The notes beneath the pieces are model-generated. The model ran no database searches and was not told the DNA's origin. It was given only the letters and a program-made list of their open reading frames with translations. DNA of 7,388 nucleotides. Origin: Thermococci archaeon. GTDB lineage: Archaea > Methanobacteriota_B > Thermococci > Methanofastidiosales > B48-G16. The position numbers and the translations under genes are program-made. The first letter of the stretch is position 1; every line of letters starts with the position of its first letter. Location of the stretch: NCBI GenBank assembly GCA_003660605.1, contig QMUN01000035.1, positions 1-7,388 of the forward strand. Direction: 5' to 3'. Positions 1 to 5,928 of the stretch are shown here, piece by piece.

Positions 1-5
1 ATAGG

Positions 6-40
6 AAAAATATAAATACACTGAGTATCTTGATAAGAAT
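6..40 (+). promoter_or_regulatory. Archaeal promoter of the NfeD-slipin unit (leaderless)
   Basis: A TATA-like box (AATATAAATA, 9-18) is centred about 27 nt before the ATG at 41. Archaeal transcription normally starts 22-28 nt downstream of the box centre, so the start would fall at or next to the ATG. There is no Shine-Dalgarno sequence in the short upstream stretch, which agrees with a leaderless mRNA. The A-rich bases just upstream of the box could be the BRE, but too little sequence is visible to judge. Confidence 0.6.
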
Positions 41-1339
41 ATGAAAAAGATTATACTGATAGTACTTCTTGTACTTCTCATGCCATTGGTATCGTCGGCT
101 AAGACTGTTTATGTCATGAAATTAGAGGGGGAGATAGGTGTAGCGAGCCAACAGGTAATTGATAAGGCGGTGGAAAAAGCGAATACAGATGGAGTTGCTT
201 TAATTATAGAGATGGATACTCCCGGAGGTAGAGGAGACGCCATGATGGAGATAATCAAAACAATAGAGTCTTCAGAGATCCCAATAATTGTTTTTGTCAG
301 TCCAAAAGGAGCTATCGCTGCTTCTGCGGGTACGTATATAGCCATGGCTTCTAATTTAATTGCAATGGCTCCAGGTACATCAATAGGAGCATGCGAACCT
401 ATTCTGGGATACGATCCAACAACAGGACAGATTATGGAGGCACCTGAAAAAACAATTAATTTTTACTCGAGTTATATGAGGTCACTGGCAGAAAGTCATG
501 ATAGAAATCCAGATGATGCAGAGAAATTTGTCACTGAAAACTTGAGCCTTACTCCAAAGTCTGCTTTTGAAAGAGGCTTAATCGAGCTTCAGGCAGATAA
601 TCTTTATGACTTAATAGAAAAAGCTGATGGGATGAAGCTAAAAGGTATGGAAGGGAAACTGGATCTCAAAGATGTGAATATAGAAATTCTCGAGGCTTCA
701 TTTAAGGACAAGTTTATAATAACGATAACAAACCCAAACATTGCTTATTTTTTGATGACTATAGGAATTTTGGGATTGATTTTTGGTTTTACAACACCGG
801 GATGGCACGTTCCTGAGACAATAGGTGCTGTTTGTCTTGCACTCGGGATAATTGCACAGGGATACATAGGTTTTAACTTAGGAGGTTTTATACTGATAGG
901 ATTGGGGCTACTGTTCTTCGTTATAGAGTTGCTTACTCCAACATTCGGACTTTTTACTATCGCAGGGATAGCTTCTTTCTTTTTCGGGTCGATGTTTTTA
1001 TTTTCGGCTGCAAAGGATGTGGAGTGGGTAATAAGCAGAGAATTTTTTACCCAGTTCAGATATCTTGTTCTTATAATAACTGTATGTGTGGCTTTGTTTT
1101 TCATTTTTGGACTTTCAAAAGCTATAAAGCTCAGAAGAACAAAGCCGACTACTGGAAAGGACGAGATGCTCGGTATAATAGGTACTGCTGATACAGATAT
1201 AGATCCAGAAGGACAGATACTGGTAAGGGGAGAAAGATGGAATGTTTACAGTGATGAGAAAATTAAGAAAGGTGAGAAAGTAGAGGTTATATATGTGGAC
1301 GGACTCACTTTAAAGGTAAAAAAACATGAAAGGAGGTGA
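41..1339 (+). CDS. Long-form NfeD: membrane-bound ClpP-class serine protease
   Basis: This is a 432-residue secreted or membrane serine protease of the long NfeD family (Pyrococcus PH1510 type). Residues 1-20 form a signal peptide: two lysines, a leucine-rich core, then an SSA cleavage-type site. Residues 22-230 are the ClpP/crotonase-like protease domain: MDTPGG at 58-63 supplies the oxyanion-type glycines, ASAGTY at 94-99 places the nucleophile at Ser95, and EKTINF at 136-141 places the general base at Lys137. This matches the Ser/Lys dyad known for the family. About five membrane segments follow (roughly 233-253, 258-275, 279-297, 303-322, 340-358), then a C-terminal OB-fold NfeD domain (about 372-430). 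The length is normal and no catalytic residue is missing. The first ATG is chosen because it is followed by the signal peptide and preceded by a well-placed TATA box. The stop codon lies within the ribosome binding site of the downstream slipin, so the two are co-transcribed. The family cleaves the C-terminus of the partner stomatin; that role here is inferred. Confidence 0.93.
   Translation: MKKIILIVLLVLLMPLVSSAKTVYVMKLEGEIGVASQQVIDKAVEKANTDGVALIIEMDTPGGRGDAMMEIIKTIESSEIPIIVFVSPKGAIAASAGTYIAMASNLIAMAPGTSIGACEPILGYDPTTGQIMEAPEKTINFYSSYMRSLAESHDRNPDDAEKFVTENLSLTPKSAFERGLIELQADNLYDLIEKADGMKLKGMEGKLDLKDVNIEILEASFKDKFIITITNPNIAYFLMTIGILGLIFGFTTPGWHVPETIGAVCLALGIIAQGYIGFNLGGFILIGLGLLFFVIELLTPTFGLFTIAGIASFFFGSMFLFSAAKDVEWVISREFFTQFRYLVLIITVCVALFFIFGLSKAIKLRRTKPTTGKDEMLGIIGTADTDIDPEGQILVRGERWNVYSDEKIKKGEKVEVIYVDGLTLKVKKHERR
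1331..1339 (+). promoter_or_regulatory. Strong ribosome binding site that sets the slipin start
   Basis: AGGAGGTGA is an almost complete Shine-Dalgarno sequence, ending 4 nt before the ATG at 1344. It contains the TGA stop of the NfeD gene. It rules against the in-frame ATG at 1326, which lies upstream of this site and has no comparable signal of its own. The shared stop/SD arrangement suggests translational coupling. Confidence 0.85.
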
Positions 1340-1343
1340 AAAA

Positions 1344-2105
1344 ATGGAATTTGATTTTATGCAACTAGCAAGTATATTCGTCGTGTTGATCATTCTGATG
1401 ATACTGAGCTCTGCAATAAAGATCGTCAAGGAATTCGAAAGAGGTGTTATTCTAAGACTTGGAAGACTAAAAGGCGCAAAGGGACCGGGAATATTCTTCA
1501 TAATCCCAATGATAGACAGGATGTACAAAGTGGACCTGAGAACGAAGGTACTTGACGTCCCAGTTCAGGAAGTTATGACGAGAGATAACGTACCTGTAAG
1601 AGTAAATGCTGTGGTATATTTAAGGGTGATGGATGCTTCCAAATCGATAATCCAGGTACAAAACTTTATTGCCGCGACATCACAGATCTCGCAAACAACG
1701 CTGAGAAGCATAATAGGACAGGCACATTTAGACGAGCTCTTAAGTGAAAGAGATAAATTGAACAGAGATCTTCAGAAGATAATAGACGAAGCCACAGATC
1801 CATGGGGGATCAAAGTCTCTGCTGTGGAGATAAAAGATGTAGAATTACCGTCTACGATGAAGAGAGCTATGGCTGCACAGGCAGAAGCTGAAAGAGATAG
1901 AAGAGCAAAGATAATAAATGCACAGGGAGAGCTTCAAGCTGCAGAGAAGCTTACAGAAGCAGCTAAACTCATGGCAACTGAGCCGATGACAATCCAGTTG
2001 AGATTGTTACAGACGATATCAGAGGTTTCTACTGAGAATGCTTCGACTATAATACTGCCTTTCCCAATAGAGTTTCTAAAGCTACTTGAACTGAAGAAGA
2101 AATAG
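1344..2105 (+). CDS. Slipin / stomatin-like SPFH-domain membrane protein
   Basis: This is a 253-residue prokaryotic slipin (stomatin homologue, PH1511 type). Residues 7-25 form one N-terminal membrane anchor. The SPFH domain follows (about 26-190), with typical stretches: EFERGVILRLGR (30-41), GPGIFFIIP (47-55), the VDLRT segment (63-67) and DNVPVRVNAVVYLRV (81-95). An Ala/Glu/Arg-rich helix (about 175-210) should form the oligomerising coiled coil. Near the end is a hydrophobic stretch, ASTIILPFPIEFLKLL (233-248), in the region where stomatins are cut by the partner NfeD protease. The start at 1344 is preferred over 1326 because of the strong SD; the longer form would add only MKGGEK. The gene directly follows the protease. 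Slipins form oligomers or membrane microdomains and work with NfeD in membrane protein quality control; this is family knowledge, not shown here. The gene ends in TAG, immediately followed by a hairpin. Confidence 0.92.
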   Translation: MEFDFMQLASIFVVLIILMILSSAIKIVKEFERGVILRLGRLKGAKGPGIFFIIPMIDRMYKVDLRTKVLDVPVQEVMTRDNVPVRVNAVVYLRVMDASKSIIQVQNFIAATSQISQTTLRSIIGQAHLDELLSERDKLNRDLQKIIDEATDPWGIKVSAVEIKDVELPSTMKRAMAAQAEAERDRRAKIINAQGELQAAEKLTEAAKLMATEPMTIQLRLLQTISEVSTENASTIILPFPIEFLKLLELKKK

Positions 2106-2149
2106 ATGTAGTTCTTCAAAGAACTACATCAAAGTTTTTTTATTTTTTA
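2105..2149 (+). terminator. Perfect hairpin plus T-tract after the slipin gene
   Basis: GATGTAGTTCTT (2105-2116) pairs fully with AAGAACTACATC (2119-2130). The stem is 11 bp with a 4-nt loop, or 12 bp with a tight loop. Its first base is the last base of the slipin stop codon. A T-rich run (about 2135-2149) follows, as in an intrinsic terminator. In archaea the T-tract is the main termination signal and hairpins are often absent, so the stem could alternatively protect the mRNA 3' end. It separates the NfeD-slipin unit from the acetyltransferase gene. Confidence 0.75.
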
Positions 2150-2183
2150 GTAACCTTTTTCTTTAGAGAGCAATAATAGAATT
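2139..2183 (+). promoter_or_regulatory. Possible weak promoter of the acetyltransferase gene
   Basis: The T/A-rich stretch TTTATTTTTTA (2139-2149) is the best TATA candidate and would place a transcript start near 2170, giving a leader of about 14 nt. It overlaps the T-tract of the terminator, so it may have no promoter role. No clear Shine-Dalgarno sequence lies before the ATG at 2184. Confidence 0.25.
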
Positions 2184-2624
2184 ATGGATATAAGAGAGAT
2201 AAAACCAGAGGATATAAAAAGAGTCTTTGAGATAGAGTTTTCTTCATTTAATGCACCCTATGATCCGCTTATCCTTAATTATCTGTACGAAGTTCACAGA
2301 AAAACGTTTCTTGTAGCTTATGAGAATGACGTGATCGGATACATTATAGGTATTATAGATCGTTTAGAGGGACACATAATCTCTCTGGCAGTAGATGAGG
2401 ATTTTAGAAGAAAAAAAGTGGGAACTCTGCTTGTAAAGAGACTTCTTGAAATATTCAAAGAAAAAGGTGTTAATAAAGTTAAATTAGAGGTAAGAAAACG
2501 CAACACAAAAGCGCAAAAACTCTATAAAAAGCTGGGATTTTTCGAGGCAAAAGAACTGCCAATGTATTACGAAAATGGAGAAGATGGGATTTTGATGATG
2601 AAATATCTTGAGGGGAAGGTTTAA
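2184..2624 (+). CDS. GNAT-family N-acetyltransferase, archaeal RimI-like
   Basis: This 146-residue protein has the size and layout of archaeal RimI/Ard1-type protein N-alpha-acetyltransferases, which transfer acetyl from acetyl-CoA to protein N-termini. Visible elements are the N-terminal IREIKPEDI strand-helix (3-11), a central sheet ending in HIISLAV (64-70), the acetyl-CoA pyrophosphate-binding loop RRKKVGT (75-81), LEVRKRNTKAQKLYKKLGF (101-119), which is the classic C-terminal GNAT motif, and the closing YY (128-129). One oddity is that the loop normally reads R/Q-x-x-G-x-G/A, whereas here the first glycine is Lys78. The second glycine (Gly80) is kept, so the enzyme may still bind CoA. 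The ATG has no strong SD. The gene stands between a terminator and the next promoter and may be monocistronic. The substrate cannot be assigned from sequence; RimI-like is the safest name. Confidence 0.85.
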   Translation: MDIREIKPEDIKRVFEIEFSSFNAPYDPLILNYLYEVHRKTFLVAYENDVIGYIIGIIDRLEGHIISLAVDEDFRRKKVGTLLVKRLLEIFKEKGVNKVKLEVRKRNTKAQKLYKKLGFFEAKELPMYYENGEDGILMMKYLEGKV

Positions 2625-2648
2625 AAATTTCTCTTTTTTATATATTTT
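2616..2648 (+). promoter_or_regulatory. Archaeal promoter of the UPF0200-HAD-hypothetical unit (leaderless)
   Basis: TTTAAAAATT (2620-2629) is centred about 25 nt before the ATG at 2649, so transcription should begin at or very near the start codon. The box overlaps the TAA stop of the acetyltransferase gene (2622-2624). The pyrimidine-rich stretch TTTCTCTTTTTTA (2628-2640) carries no SD and may also help terminate the upstream transcript. Confidence 0.55.
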
Positions 2649-3176
2649 ATGATATGCGTTGTAGGTATGCCGGGGAGTGGAAAAAATATATTCATAAATA
2701 CTGCCAGGGATTTCGGATATGATATAATTGTTCTCGGTGACATTGTAAGAGAAGAAACTCTGAAAAGGGGATATAGCCTCAAAGACTCCGGAAAAGTTGC
2801 CGAAATGTTAAGAAGAGAGCTTGGAAAAGCGGCAATAGCCAGATTAGCACTTGATAGGCTAAAAAATACTCCAAAAATAGTTATCGATGGAATAAGGAGT
2901 TACGAAGAAGTTAAAGAGTTTTCCAGATATTATGATTGTTATCTTGTGGCGATCCATTCTTCACCAGATAAAAGATTTAAAAGATTGTTGAAGAGAGGAA
3001 GGGAAGATGATCCAGAGTTATATGACGAGTTTCTGGAGAGAGACATCAGGGAACTGAGCTTTGGGCTTGGAGATGCAATAGCTTTAGCCGATAAGATAAT
3101 TATAAATGATTCAGATATCAAGGATTTTCAGGAAAAATGCATAAAATTTTTTAGGGAATGGGAAGAAAATGTATGA
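2649..3176 (+). CDS. UPF0200-type P-loop nucleotide kinase
   Basis: This 175-residue P-loop protein matches the archaeal UPF0200 family, related to dephospho-CoA kinase and adenylate kinase folds but without a settled substrate. Residues 2-5 are the first strand, followed by the Walker A loop GMPGSGKN (6-13). GDIVREE (30-36) corresponds to the acceptor-binding region. VIDGIRSYEEV (78-88) is the Walker B-like element characteristic of the family. RLLKRGREDDP (112-122) is the arginine-rich lid, and ERDIRELSFGLGDAIALAD (130-148) is the family's conserved C-terminal signature. The Walker A Lys12 is present, but the following position, usually Ser/Thr in P-loop kinases, is Asn13; this family tolerates variation there. 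The start is supported by a leaderless promoter and by the motif beginning at once. The gene overlaps the HAD gene by 8 nt. Phosphotransfer activity is inferred from fold; a physiological substrate is not. Confidence 0.85.
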   Translation: MICVVGMPGSGKNIFINTARDFGYDIIVLGDIVREETLKRGYSLKDSGKVAEMLRRELGKAAIARLALDRLKNTPKIVIDGIRSYEEVKEFSRYYDCYLVAIHSSPDKRFKRLLKRGREDDPELYDEFLERDIRELSFGLGDAIALADKIIINDSDIKDFQEKCIKFFREWEENV

Positions 3177-3777
3177 AGCCTTTCTTTTTGATATGGATGG
3201 AACACTGATAAGGATGAAGCTCGATTTTAAAAAGATGAGAGCAGATCTTGAAAAGATCATTGGAAATGTAGAGGGACACATCCTGGAATCAATATCAAAG
3301 ATAGAAGATAAGGAACTGAGAAAAAAAGCCCTGGAGTATATAGGAAGACAAGAAAAAGAGGCTGCAGAAAAATCTGAGATAATAGACGGAGGTATAGAAT
3401 CTCTAAAATATCTGAAAGAAAGAACTATGAAGATTGGTATAATAACAAGAAATAACAGGGAATCTACTTTGTTATCCGCAAAAAAAACTAAAATATTAGA
3501 TTATATAGATGTAATAATCTCGAGAGACGATGTAGAAAAGGTAAAACCAGATTCAATGCACATTGAGATAGCATTGGAAAAATTGAACGCAGATCCGAAG
3601 AAAAGTATAGTAGTTGGAGATCATTATTTTGAGATAGAAGCTGGAAAAAAACTGGGATGTTTGACTGTAGGGGTTTTGAGCGGATCGGGAACAAAAGAAA
3701 CATTAAAAAATGCAGATTTGATATTTGATTCTATAAAAGAATTTTATGAAGAGTGGATAAAATGGAAGATAAAATAA
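3169..3777 (+). CDS. HAD-superfamily hydrolase (phosphoglycolate phosphatase-like)
   Basis: This 202-residue HAD phosphatase has all four motifs. Motif I is FDMDGT (7-12), with nucleophile Asp8 and acid/base Asp10. A helical cap follows (about 17-75). Motif II is IITRNN, with Thr93. Motif III is VKP, with Lys126. Motif IV is VVGDHYFE (148-155). The cap lies between motifs I and II, so this is a subclass I enzyme, similar to phosphoglycolate phosphatases and beta-phosphoglucomutase-like proteins. In motif IV the second acidic residue is Glu155 rather than the commoner Asp, which can still serve in Mg2+ binding. The start codon lies within the end of the UPF0200 gene, and the hypothetical gene begins inside its 3' end, so all three are probably translated from one mRNA. 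The substrate is unknown; a small phosphorylated metabolite is the usual case. Confidence 0.87.
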   Translation: MYEAFLFDMDGTLIRMKLDFKKMRADLEKIIGNVEGHILESISKIEDKELRKKALEYIGRQEKEAAEKSEIIDGGIESLKYLKERTMKIGIITRNNRESTLLSAKKTKILDYIDVIISRDDVEKVKPDSMHIEIALEKLNADPKKSIVVGDHYFEIEAGKKLGCLTVGVLSGSGTKETLKNADLIFDSIKEFYEEWIKWKIK

Positions 3778-4184
3778 ATTTTTTCGCAAAACATGAGAAG
3801 TGGATCGTTGTAAAAAAGATGGATATAGATGAAAACACAGAAAAAATAGATATAGCCAGGCTTTTAATATCTATACGTGATACTGTAAACAAAAAAATAT
3901 TTGAATATTTTGATGAAGAGTTTGATCTCCAAAAAATAGAGAATATTATTTCTGACATTGTTCCTGATGGAAAATTATCAGAAGAAAAAATTGCAGAAAT
4001 TTTTAAAAAATTAAAATCTCCTATTGTAACGAAGAGATTAGAAGGAGACAAACTCAAAAAGGAAATTTCAAAACAGATTCTTACTGAAAAGGTTTTACAG
4101 AAAATAAAATTAAAAACGTTAGATGCAGAGACTATAGATAAATATATACGGAAAAAGGAAATGGAGAAAGCCTTTAAAAGTTGA
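3762..4184 (+). CDS. Hypothetical charged protein
   Basis: I do not recognise this 140-residue protein. It is rich in Lys, Glu, Asp and Ile, has no signal peptide or membrane segment, no cysteine and no obvious nucleotide-binding or metal-binding motif. It looks soluble and mostly helical. The N-terminus (KINFFAKHEKWIVVKKMD, 4-21) is the most distinctive part; the rest alternates short amphipathic helices and ends in KEMEKAFKS. I chose the ATG at 3762, overlapping the HAD gene by 16 nt. An in-frame GTG at 3753 would add three residues (MDK). Neither start has a convincing SD. The overlap with the HAD gene and the gap after the TGA stop make it the last gene of the kinase-HAD unit. Composition resembles the neighbouring genes, so there is no sign of transfer. 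Confidence 0.7.
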   Translation: MEDKINFFAKHEKWIVVKKMDIDENTEKIDIARLLISIRDTVNKKIFEYFDEEFDLQKIENIISDIVPDGKLSEEKIAEIFKKLKSPIVTKRLEGDKLKKEISKQILTEKVLQKIKLKTLDAETIDKYIRKKEMEKAFKS

Positions 4185-4209
4185 TTCGAACAAATCTGCC
4201 AAATGAACT

Positions 4210-4224
4210 ATATAGATACTATAT
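4210..4224. repeat. Short inverted repeat in the intergenic region before the OPT transporter
   Basis: ATATAG (4210-4215) and CTATAT (4219-4224) are perfect inverted arms around ATA. They lie about 40 nt upstream of the TATA box of the transporter gene. In this AT-rich gap such a palindrome could arise by chance, but position and symmetry would suit a dimeric transcription factor. Confidence 0.35.
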
Positions 4225-4240
4225 CTTTTTATTCTGTTCT
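4225..4240 (+). terminator. Possible T-rich terminator of the kinase-HAD unit
   Basis: CTTTTTATTCTGTTCT is a T-rich stretch about 40 nt after the stop codon of the hypothetical gene. Archaeal RNA polymerase can terminate on such tracts without a hairpin. The run is interrupted, so this is a weak call. Confidence 0.3.
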
Positions 4241-4274
4241 ATATACTTTATACAAAAAATTTATATATACTTTA
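4240..4274 (+). repeat. 11-bp direct repeat overlapping the transporter promoter
   Basis: TATATACTTTA occurs at 4240-4250 and again at 4264-4274, exactly 24 nt apart from start to start. The second copy includes the right part of the TATA box. It could be a tandem regulator site on one DNA face (about two helical turns plus a few bases), or two alternative TATA boxes. Confidence 0.45.
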
Positions 4275-4288
4275 CTGAAGTTTAAATC
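4259..4288 (+). promoter_or_regulatory. Archaeal promoter of the OPT-PanK-methyltransferase operon (leaderless)
   Basis: TTTATATATA (4260-4269) preceded by an A-run (4253-4259) forms a strong TATA box with a possible BRE. It is centred about 25 nt before the ATG at 4289, so the transcript should be leaderless or nearly so. There is no SD between box and start. Confidence 0.65.
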
Positions 4289-5917
4289 ATGGAAGTGAAA
4301 TCAAGATCATACATAATTGGAGGAGCACTCGCTGTTTTGATGACAATGTCAGGAGTATATATTACACTTCGTATGAATGCTTTTATGTGGGCATCGATTT
4401 TGACCGCTTTAATGGCAATGGGTATTTATAAGATACTAAAATTAGAAAAAGATGCAAGCGTTCATGAAATAAATATTGCACAGACTGCTGCATCAACGGG
4501 AGGGATTCTTGCAGCAGGAATATGTTTCACTATTCCTGCCATATATTTTCTTGATCCGGAGCTTTTTGATACCCTCATATCCGATCCTGGAAGCTTTCTC
4601 TTCAAAGTATTTGTATTGGCTCTTGTCGGAGGAATAATGGGTGTTCTCTTTTCAGCATACTTAAGGAAACACATGATCATAGAAGAGAATCTTCCCTTTG
4701 TAATAGGTGAAGCAACAGCAGATACGATCATGGCAGGAAAAAGAGGTGGCCGGAAAATAAAGGTTCTTCTTTCAGCTTTTGGATTTTCTGCCATATTTAC
4801 AACATTGAGAGATGGGGTGTCTCTGAGTATCGGAAAACTGCATTTCGTTTTCAATGGCATAATCCCTGATTTTAAACAATTTCAATTTGGAGTTTTTAAG
4901 ATCGAAGTTCCTTTTATTCCCATGGCTTTTGGCGCAGGTTATTTGATTGGTTATAAAATTGTGTCCATATGGTTTCTGGGGTGTTTATTTTCATATTACC
5001 TCTTCCAACCCCTTGTGCACTATCTTTACAATGTGCCAATGGAGCAAATGATCACATACACATTGCCCTTAGGTGTCGGAGCTGTCATTGGGGGGGGAGT
5101 AACGTTATTTGTTCTGAGAGTCATTCCTTCAAGCATCAGAACTTTCAAAGCTATGATCTCTGCAAAGGTATCAAAAGACGAGCTGAATCCAAGGTTAATA
5201 CCTATATTTGCAGTTATCTCTATATTTATAATGAGTTTTATTTTAAATTTGAGTATTGTTGCCTCTATACTTGCAATTCTAGGCATCTGGGTAATCACAG
5301 CACTAGCAGGAAGGATGACAGGCGAAATAGGTATTGATCCTATGGAAGTTTTTGCTGTAATCATTGTTCTTTTTGTAAAACTTGCTGTCTCTCTGGGGAC
5401 CATGGAAAGCATCGCCATAGCTGCGATTGCAGCTGTTTCTGTTGGAGTCGCTGGTGATCTGCTCTTCGACCTGAAGGCAGGTCATATGCTGAAAACATCT
5501 CCAAAGTCTCAGGCAAAGGCTCAGATACTGGGCGTTATAATAGGATCTTCTGTTGTCGGATTCAGCCTTCTCGCTATTTTAAATGCATTCACCCTCGGAA
5601 GTCCTGAGTTATATGCGCTTCAGGCACGAAGTGTATCGTATATGCTCGGTGCAATCGATGTCAAAATCTTTCTTATAGGGATTATTATAGGAACAGCGAT
5701 TACGCTCATGAAATTTCCGGGTATGGTTTTTGGTGTTGGTATATTTATCCCACTTTATCTATCTGTGGCATTCTTTATCGGAGGAGTTGTAAACTATATC
5801 AATAGGAAAAAAGCAGAGGATGAAACAGAGAGACTCATAGCGTCCGGATTGATAGGTGGAGAAGGAGTTGTGGGGGCAATACTTGCAATAGTAAAGATGC
5901 TTCCACTTATGTTATAG
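4289..5917 (+). CDS. OPT-family oligopeptide transporter
   Basis: This 542-residue polytopic membrane protein is of the prokaryotic OPT (oligopeptide transporter) family: secondary carriers, usually proton-coupled, for short peptides or, in some members, metal chelates or glutathione-like compounds. Family signatures are NIAQTAASTGG (62-72) and ENLPFVIGEATADTI (133-147), the latter matching the conserved LPFP-G-A-A-type segment. Hydrophobic helices fill most of the chain, for example about 8-26, 31-49, 69-87, 104-124, 159-171, 207-228, 256-279 and several more to the C-terminus. Only short charged loops interrupt them, such as AGKRGGRK (149-156). The length is somewhat short compared with many members (550-700) but complete at both ends. 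The start follows a strong leaderless promoter. The gene ends in TAG, which overlaps the SD of the pantothenate kinase gene, so the two are co-expressed. The substrate cannot be read from sequence; peptides are the default, and a CoA precursor is a speculation prompted by the neighbour. Confidence 0.9.
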   Translation: MEVKSRSYIIGGALAVLMTMSGVYITLRMNAFMWASILTALMAMGIYKILKLEKDASVHEINIAQTAASTGGILAAGICFTIPAIYFLDPELFDTLISDPGSFLFKVFVLALVGGIMGVLFSAYLRKHMIIEENLPFVIGEATADTIMAGKRGGRKIKVLLSAFGFSAIFTTLRDGVSLSIGKLHFVFNGIIPDFKQFQFGVFKIEVPFIPMAFGAGYLIGYKIVSIWFLGCLFSYYLFQPLVHYLYNVPMEQMITYTLPLGVGAVIGGGVTLFVLRVIPSSIRTFKAMISAKVSKDELNPRLIPIFAVISIFIMSFILNLSIVASILAILGIWVITALAGRMTGEIGIDPMEVFAVIIVLFVKLAVSLGTMESIAIAAIAAVSVGVAGDLLFDLKAGHMLKTSPKSQAKAQILGVIIGSSVVGFSLLAILNAFTLGSPELYALQARSVSYMLGAIDVKIFLIGIIIGTAITLMKFPGMVFGVGIFIPLYLSVAFFIGGVVNYINRKKAEDETERLIASGLIGGEGVVGAILAIVKMLPLML

Positions 5918-5924
5918 GAGATGA
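5916..5924 (+). promoter_or_regulatory. Ribosome binding site of the pantothenate kinase gene
   Basis: AGGAGATGA ends 4 nt before the ATG at 5929 and overlaps the TAG stop of the transporter gene (5915-5917). The layout copies that of the slipin site (AGGAGGTGA plus AAAA before ATG), showing the same stop-in-SD coupling inside operons. Confidence 0.75.
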
Positions 5925-5928
5925 AAAA

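Noticed and set aside
745..1104. Open frame of 119 codons on the minus strand inside the NfeD gene
   Set aside because: It is a shadow of the membrane-spanning part of NfeD, with a low-complexity Pro/Ile/Lys/Ser-rich translation and no promoter or SD.
1326..1343. Upstream ATG at 1326 as the slipin start
   Set aside because: It would add only MKGGEK encoded by the Shine-Dalgarno region itself; the strong AGGAGGTGA is correctly placed for the ATG at 1344.
2103..2153. Slipin extended through TAG as pyrrolysine to the TAA at 2151
   Set aside because: The extension would be encoded by the terminator hairpin and T-tract and contain two further TAG codons. The slipin already has its normal length at the first TAG.
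5090..5097. Run of eight G in the transporter gene, as a phase-variation tract or frameshift site
   Set aside because: The reading frame passes through it intact with a sensible glycine-rich membrane segment on both sides, and overlapping frames there show no recognisable protein. One run alone does not support phase variation.
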